From Flavobacteriales bacterium (GTDB lineage Bacteria; Bacteroidota; Bacteroidia; UBA10329): a DNA stretch of 64,000 nt. A program made the translations under genes and the position numbers. The stretch lies in the NCBI GenBank assembly GCA_021739695.1, contig JAIPBM010000005.1:62001-126000 (forward strand). Direction: 5' to 3'. Positions 60,539 to 64,000 of this stretch are shown here, one piece after another (within the stretch, counting starts at the first letter, position 1; the number at the start of each line of letters is the position of its first letter). The notes beneath the pieces were generated by a model. The model was not told the DNA's origin. It made no database searches and was given only the letters and a program-made list of their open reading frames with translations.

Positions 60539-61006
60539 CTACTTCTTTGGCTTATCCGAAACCTTCATTGTAATGGCGGCATTCATCACTTCCACATCAG
60601 AAGTGTCTCGAACAGAAACGTGACAGATCACTTCATCGCAGGTTTCCCAATTGACTGAACTCAGGTCGCAAGTGGCGGTGAGATTAGTCATCGCTTTTTT
60701 CACATAATTCACAGTCATTCCAACCGGAATCCATCTGCGATGCTTCGGAATGGAAGCTTCCATCAGAATGCCGCCAGTGAACTCACACAAATTGCACATG
60801 GCAATGGCATGCACGGTTTTCAAGTGATTATGAACCGCTGGTCGCTTCTTCATGGAAGCCTTCATGTAATTGGGCCGAAGCTCAATTACTCGTGGTTTAA
60901 TAGTAGTGAAGTACGGAGCAAATCGAGCAAGAAAACCGGAGAAAATGCGGTTTCCGAATGGTACTTTCTTGAGTTTTGTTTGTAGGTCGAGGATGCGGTT
61001 TCCCAT
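60539..61006 (-). CDS. DUF4442 hotdog-fold protein (thioesterase-like)
   Basis: A 155-residue hotdog-fold protein of the DUF4442/PaaI-like group. The central helix is seen as NHLKTVHAIAMCNLCEFTGG, followed by the beta sheet ending SVRDTSDVEVMNAAITMKV. It is probably an acyl-CoA thioesterase-like protein, but the substrate is unknown. It begins 4 bases after the aroA stop, so it is likely read through from the aromatic operon, with no obvious functional link. Confidence 0.88.
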   Translation of the reverse strand: MGNRILDLQTKLKKVPFGNRIFSGFLARFAPYFTTIKPRVIELRPNYMKASMKKRPAVHNHLKTVHAIAMCNLCEFTGGILMEASIPKHRRWIPVGMTVNYVKKAMTNLTATCDLSSVNWETCDEVICHVSVRDTSDVEVMNAAITMKVSDKPKK

Positions 61007-61010
61007 TTAT

Positions 61011-62213
61011 TCAGTCTGTTTTAAATCCAATGTTTTGTAATTCCGACCAAAAGGTAGGAAAGCTTTTTTCCACTACTTCAGGATTTTCAATTTCAGTTCT
61101 CATTACTGTTGAAAGAACCGCAGCACTCATCGCCATTCGGTGATCATTGTATGTATTGATGACAGCGGTTTCAGCAGAAATTGAACCCGAAACGGTCAAC
61201 GAATCTCCGCGGATAGCTACATATACCCCCAGTTTTTTCAACTCCCACTTAAGCGCTTTCAACCGGTCTGTTTCTTTGAACCTAAGGTTGTCCAAACCGG
61301 TAAGCGCCAATGACTTTCCAAGAGTTACGGCAAGAAACGCAAATGTCTGCGCGAGGTCCGGGTTGTGGGTAAAATCAATGCTTTTAGGGAAATCGACTAC
61401 TTCAATAGAAGAAATCTCAACTCCATTTTCCTTCTGAACCGATGTTACGCCCATTCCCAAAAACCATTCTTTCAGTATTGAATCGCCCTGAGAAGAATTG
61501 AGCTTCAACCCTTTCAGCAGGAATTTTGAATTTGGTCTTGCTGCGGCAAGTGCGTAGAAATAAGACGCTGCGCTCCAGTCTGCCTCCACATCCAAGTTCG
61601 AAATCTGATAATTCCCTGCTGCTATATCTACGGTATTTCCTTGAAATTGAACTTCAATCCCGGACTGACGCATGCAATCGGCCGTAAGTTCAATGTAAGG
61701 TCGTGAAAGCACTTTCCCATCGAGTAGAATAGTGAGTCCGTCCTTCATTCTTGGAGCAATCATCATCAAAGCCGAAACGAACTGACTACTTACGGAAGCG
61801 GAGATTTCAACTTTTCCTCCTTTAAGCTTCTTTCCAACGATTTTCAACGGTGGAAAACCATCGTTTTCAACATAGTCGATGACCGAACCAAGTTCGCGAA
61901 GCACCGTTACCAATTCGGAAATCGGTCGTTGTTTCATTCGTTCATCGCCTGTAAGCACAACGCTTTTTCCTTCTTGCGCAGAATAATAAGCAGTGAGAAA
62001 TCGCATGGCCGTTCCTGCCATTCCGATGTTGATTTTATCGGAATTTGAACTCAATGCATCGCGCAACACTTTCACATCCTCTGGAAGCGAATTCGGAAGT
62101 TTTACATCTTTTCCTGCAAGCGCTGCAATAATCTGATAACGATTGGCAATGCTTTTCGAAATCGGAAGTTCCACTTCTCCCGTCAACGGTCCATTTGGCA
62201 CAAGCAATTTCAT
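61011..62213 (-). CDS. aroA: 3-phosphoshikimate 1-carboxyvinyltransferase (EPSP synthase)
   Basis: A 400-residue EPSP synthase, step six of the shikimate pathway, joining shikimate 3-phosphate and phosphoenolpyruvate. It is a little shorter than the usual 425-430. Motifs include LPISKSIANRYQIIAAL (substrate-binding Lys and Ser), GMAGTAMRFLTA (in place of GNAGTAMRPL), MKQRPISELV, SSQFVSALMM, and the C-terminal TYNDHRMAMSAAV. Several positions vary from the E. coli type, as in other Bacteroidota. It overlaps aroB by 4 bases (ATGA). Confidence 0.95.
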   Translation of the reverse strand: MKLLVPNGPLTGEVELPISKSIANRYQIIAALAGKDVKLPNSLPEDVKVLRDALSSNSDKINIGMAGTAMRFLTAYYSAQEGKSVVLTGDERMKQRPISELVTVLRELGSVIDYVENDGFPPLKIVGKKLKGGKVEISASVSSQFVSALMMIAPRMKDGLTILLDGKVLSRPYIELTADCMRQSGIEVQFQGNTVDIAAGNYQISNLDVEADWSAASYFYALAAARPNSKFLLKGLKLNSSQGDSILKEWFLGMGVTSVQKENGVEISSIEVVDFPKSIDFTHNPDLAQTFAFLAVTLGKSLALTGLDNLRFKETDRLKALKWELKKLGVYVAIRGDSLTVSGSISAETAVINTYNDHRMAMSAAVLSTVMRTEIENPEVVEKSFPTFWSELQNIGFKTD

Positions 62214-63223
62214 GACCGCGTTGAGTAGAAATGGAACGCTTGGTCCAACAATTCTTCCGAAACAAATTGATCGGTCACTGCATCGCCAATGGCTCGTAGC
62301 AGCACAAATTGAACCTGTCCATCGCGATTCTTCTTATCGTAGATGAGTAATTTCTTGACGGATATCCAGTCGATTTCCGAGATAGAAATTTTTGAAAAAA
62401 TCGAATCAATTGCTGTGCAAATTGAATTCAACTCCACATTAGAAAGACCTGCTACTTTGTGCGAAATCCAAGATTCCAAAATCATACCTGCCGCAATGGC
62501 TTCACCATGCAAAACGGATTTATCAGTTTCCAAAAAATGACTTTCAATGGCATGTCCAACCGTATGCCCGAAGTTCAGTTTCTTGCGTTCGCCCGTCTCA
62601 AACTCATCGCGCTTTACAACATCCAACTTCACCTGCACCGAGCGAGATATCAGCTCGTCTTCATTGGCATCCATCAGATTGAGAATGGAACTATCTGAAA
62701 TGAAGGCGTGCTTCAACACTTCCGCCAAGCCATTTCGGTATTGGCGCGCTGGCAACGTCTTCAAAAAATTGGAATCAATGAGAACGGCTTCAGGCTGAGT
62801 AAAAGTTCCAACCATGTTCTTCAAACCACCAAAATCGACTCCCGTTTTTCCTCCAATGGCCGCATCGACCATTCCCAAAAGCGAAGTGGGAATATTTACA
62901 AATCGGATTCCTCGCATGAACGTGGAAGCCGTAAAACCACCAAGATCGGTAACCACACCGCCACCGATATTTAGCAAAATTGTATTGCGATCGGCACCGA
63001 ATTCGGTAAGTTGATACCAGACCATTTCGCAGGTTTTCAGCGTTTTATGCTGCTCACCAGCTTCCATTTGAATGATGGGTAATTCAGCCGTTTTCGGGCA
63101 CGCCACATGCAGATATTCAAAACATTGATCCGTGTTGGAATCGCAAAGAATGATTGCCTTCTCGTTTGCCAACAGATCCGTCAGAAAACGCCACGCTTGC
63201 TCTCTGAACAGCACTGGACTCAT
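62210..63223 (-). CDS. aroB: 3-dehydroquinate synthase
   Basis: A 337-residue NAD- and metal-dependent enzyme making 3-dehydroquinate, step two of the shikimate pathway. Marks are GGGVVTDLGGFTASTFMRGI (NAD-binding loop), IPTSLLGMVDAAIGGKTGVDF, NGLAEVLKHAFI with a metal ligand, and LNFGHTVGHAIE with further ligands. Length is a little under the usual 350. It overlaps both neighbours by 4 bases (ATGA), making a tightly coupled aromatic operon. Confidence 0.96.
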   Translation of the reverse strand: MSPVLFREQAWRFLTDLLANEKAIILCDSNTDQCFEYLHVACPKTAELPIIQMEAGEQHKTLKTCEMVWYQLTEFGADRNTILLNIGGGVVTDLGGFTASTFMRGIRFVNIPTSLLGMVDAAIGGKTGVDFGGLKNMVGTFTQPEAVLIDSNFLKTLPARQYRNGLAEVLKHAFISDSSILNLMDANEDELISRSVQVKLDVVKRDEFETGERKKLNFGHTVGHAIESHFLETDKSVLHGEAIAAGMILESWISHKVAGLSNVELNSICTAIDSIFSKISISEIDWISVKKLLIYDKKNRDGQVQFVLLRAIGDAVTDQFVSEELLDQAFHFYSTRS

Positions 63224-64000
63224 GCGTTTTTGGATTTGGATGAATTCATTACTTGCGTTTGTTGCTGAATGCTTTCCTCATGGATCGCTTCCAAAAACTT
63301 GTGCAAAAATTTCAATGAAAGGTCTTTCCCTTGAACGTGCGCTTCGCGATCGTGGAGAATTTCATTCCAACGCTGATGCTGCAAAATGGTGATGTTGTGC
63401 TCGCGCTTGTATTCGCCAATGCTGCGAGAAACGGATAATCGCTCAACGAGTAGATCAAGAATGTCTCGATCAAGTCCATCAATGGTGGCGCGAAGCTGCT
63501 CCAATTTAGCCTTCACTTCAAGATCGAGCGAATTGGGATTTCGCCAAACCAATTCAGACAGAATTCTTTCCAATTCCTGTGGCGTGACCTGCTGATCGGC
63601 ATCGCTCCAAGCTTTAATTGGGTCTCGATGGGTTTCCAGCATCAAACCATCCATGTTCAGGTCGATGGCTTTCTGCGCCACTTCCGACAATAATTCTCTG
63701 TTTCCGCAAATATGACTCGGGTCGCAAATGATCGGCAATTCGGGCATTCTACGCTTCAATTCAATCGGAATATTCCAATTGGGACTGTTGCGAAAAGGCG
63801 ATTTTTGAAATGTTGAAAACCCGCGATGAATGGCTCCCAATTTGGTTAACCCGACAGATTGTAGGCGTTCAATAGCTCCAATCCACAACTCAACATCGGG
63901 ATTCACGGGATTCTTCACCAAAACGGGAACGTTTGTTCCTTTCAACGCATCGGCAATTTCTTGCACCATAAATGGATTTACTGTTGTCCGTGCTCCGATC
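63220..64000 (-). CDS. DAHP synthase-chorismate mutase bifunctional enzyme (5' end beyond window)
   Basis: The last 259 or so codons of a fused gene that runs past the right edge. The first visible part is the end of a KDPG-aldolase-like DAHP synthase (ARTTVNPFMVQEIADALKG, HRGFSTFQKSPFRNSPNW, PIICDPSHICGNREL, MDGLMLETH), making DAHP in step one of the pathway. The C-terminal 100 residues are an AroQ-type chorismate mutase (LRATIDGLDRDILDLLVERL, RSIGEYKREHNITI), making prephenate. This order (synthase first, mutase last) is common in Bacteroidota. The frame has no stop up to the edge, so the ATG at 63969 is an internal Met. Confidence 0.95.
   Translation of the reverse strand, partial: IGARTTVNPFMVQEIADALKGTNVPVLVKNPVNPDVELWIGAIERLQSVGLTKLGAIHRGFSTFQKSPFRNSPNWNIPIELKRRMPELPIICDPSHICGNRELLSEVAQKAIDLNMDGLMLETHRDPIKAWSDADQQVTPQELERILSELVWRNPNSLDLEVKAKLEQLRATIDGLDRDILDLLVERLSVSRSIGEYKREHNITILQHQRWNEILHDREAHVQGKDLSLKFLHKFLEAIHEESIQQQTQVMNSSKSKNA

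Noticed and set aside
1-64000. Mobile elements, prophage, tRNA or rRNA genes, toxin-antitoxin or defence systems
   Set aside because: No transposase, integrase, phage structural gene, tRNA-like cloverleaf or defence gene was recognised on either strand.

Overview
The window reads as a chromosomal segment of a Bacteroidota bacterium, most likely a free-living member of the Flavobacteriia. The evidence is two proteins with type A Por (T9SS) sorting domains, a DUF3276 PUR-family protein, a DAHP synthase-chorismate mutase fusion, and repeated promoters with the Bacteroidota -7 box TAnnTTTG, often only 5-12 bases before the start codon. Genes are packed tightly, with many ATGA/TTGA overlaps, and most convergent gene pairs overlap at their 3' ends. 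I saw no tRNA, rRNA, CRISPR array, insertion sequence or prophage.

Layout. (1) 1-9630, housekeeping: an ABC exporter half-transporter, a DUF3276 protein, an intergenic 21-bp repeat array, a T9SS cargo protein, a leftward operon (PASTA protein, T9SS cargo, rluD), ddl and rdgB. (2) 9735-47255, about 37 kb of surface-polysaccharide genes: two complete Wzm/Wzt-type ABC export pairs, fifteen or so glycosyltransferases, a GT11 fucosyltransferase-like protein, an SDR sugar epimerase, an MBOAT O-acyltransferase with two SGNH-like partners, an amino-sugar N-formylation module (DegT aminotransferase, formyltransferase, NeuD-like acyltransferase), a CapA-like protein, three asparagine-synthetase homologues (one without the glutaminase cysteine), and two large membrane proteins of unknown role. 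(3) 47230-53750: rlmH, a DUF4783 protein, nadC, a BrkB/YihY protein, a large M1 peptidase whose C-terminal half looks like an outer-membrane barrel, a DUF2147 protein and a bidirectional terminator. (4) 53751-64000: rpmH, a second ABC exporter, a leftward operon (glycosyltransferase, ECF-type sigma factor, rsmG), tgt with an LptF/G-type permease, and a leftward aromatic-amino-acid operon (DAHP synthase-chorismate mutase, aroB, aroA) followed by a hotdog-fold protein. The window ends inside the DAHP synthase gene.

How the genes fit together. The central cluster could build one or two ABC-exported glycans carrying fucose-like, 6-deoxy and N-formylated amino sugars, with O-acyl groups added by the MBOAT/SGNH module and possibly uronamides made by the asparagine-synthetase homologues. 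No dTDP-sugar starter genes (rmlA/rmlB) are in the window, so these must lie elsewhere. The middle of the cluster (about 19.3-34.4 kb) looks richer in A+T than the flanking genes and may have a separate history.

The most unusual observations are: the M1 peptidase-barrel fusion; the MBOAT-SGNH-SGNH trio; the glutaminase-less asparagine-synthetase homologue next to capA; the 21-bp array, which is a broken heptapeptide-coding frame; a palindromic repeat inside the coding region of a T9SS cargo gene; the zinc-less Tgt; and the apparently leaderless promoter arrangement. No searches or computations were run; functions come from recognised motifs and gene context.
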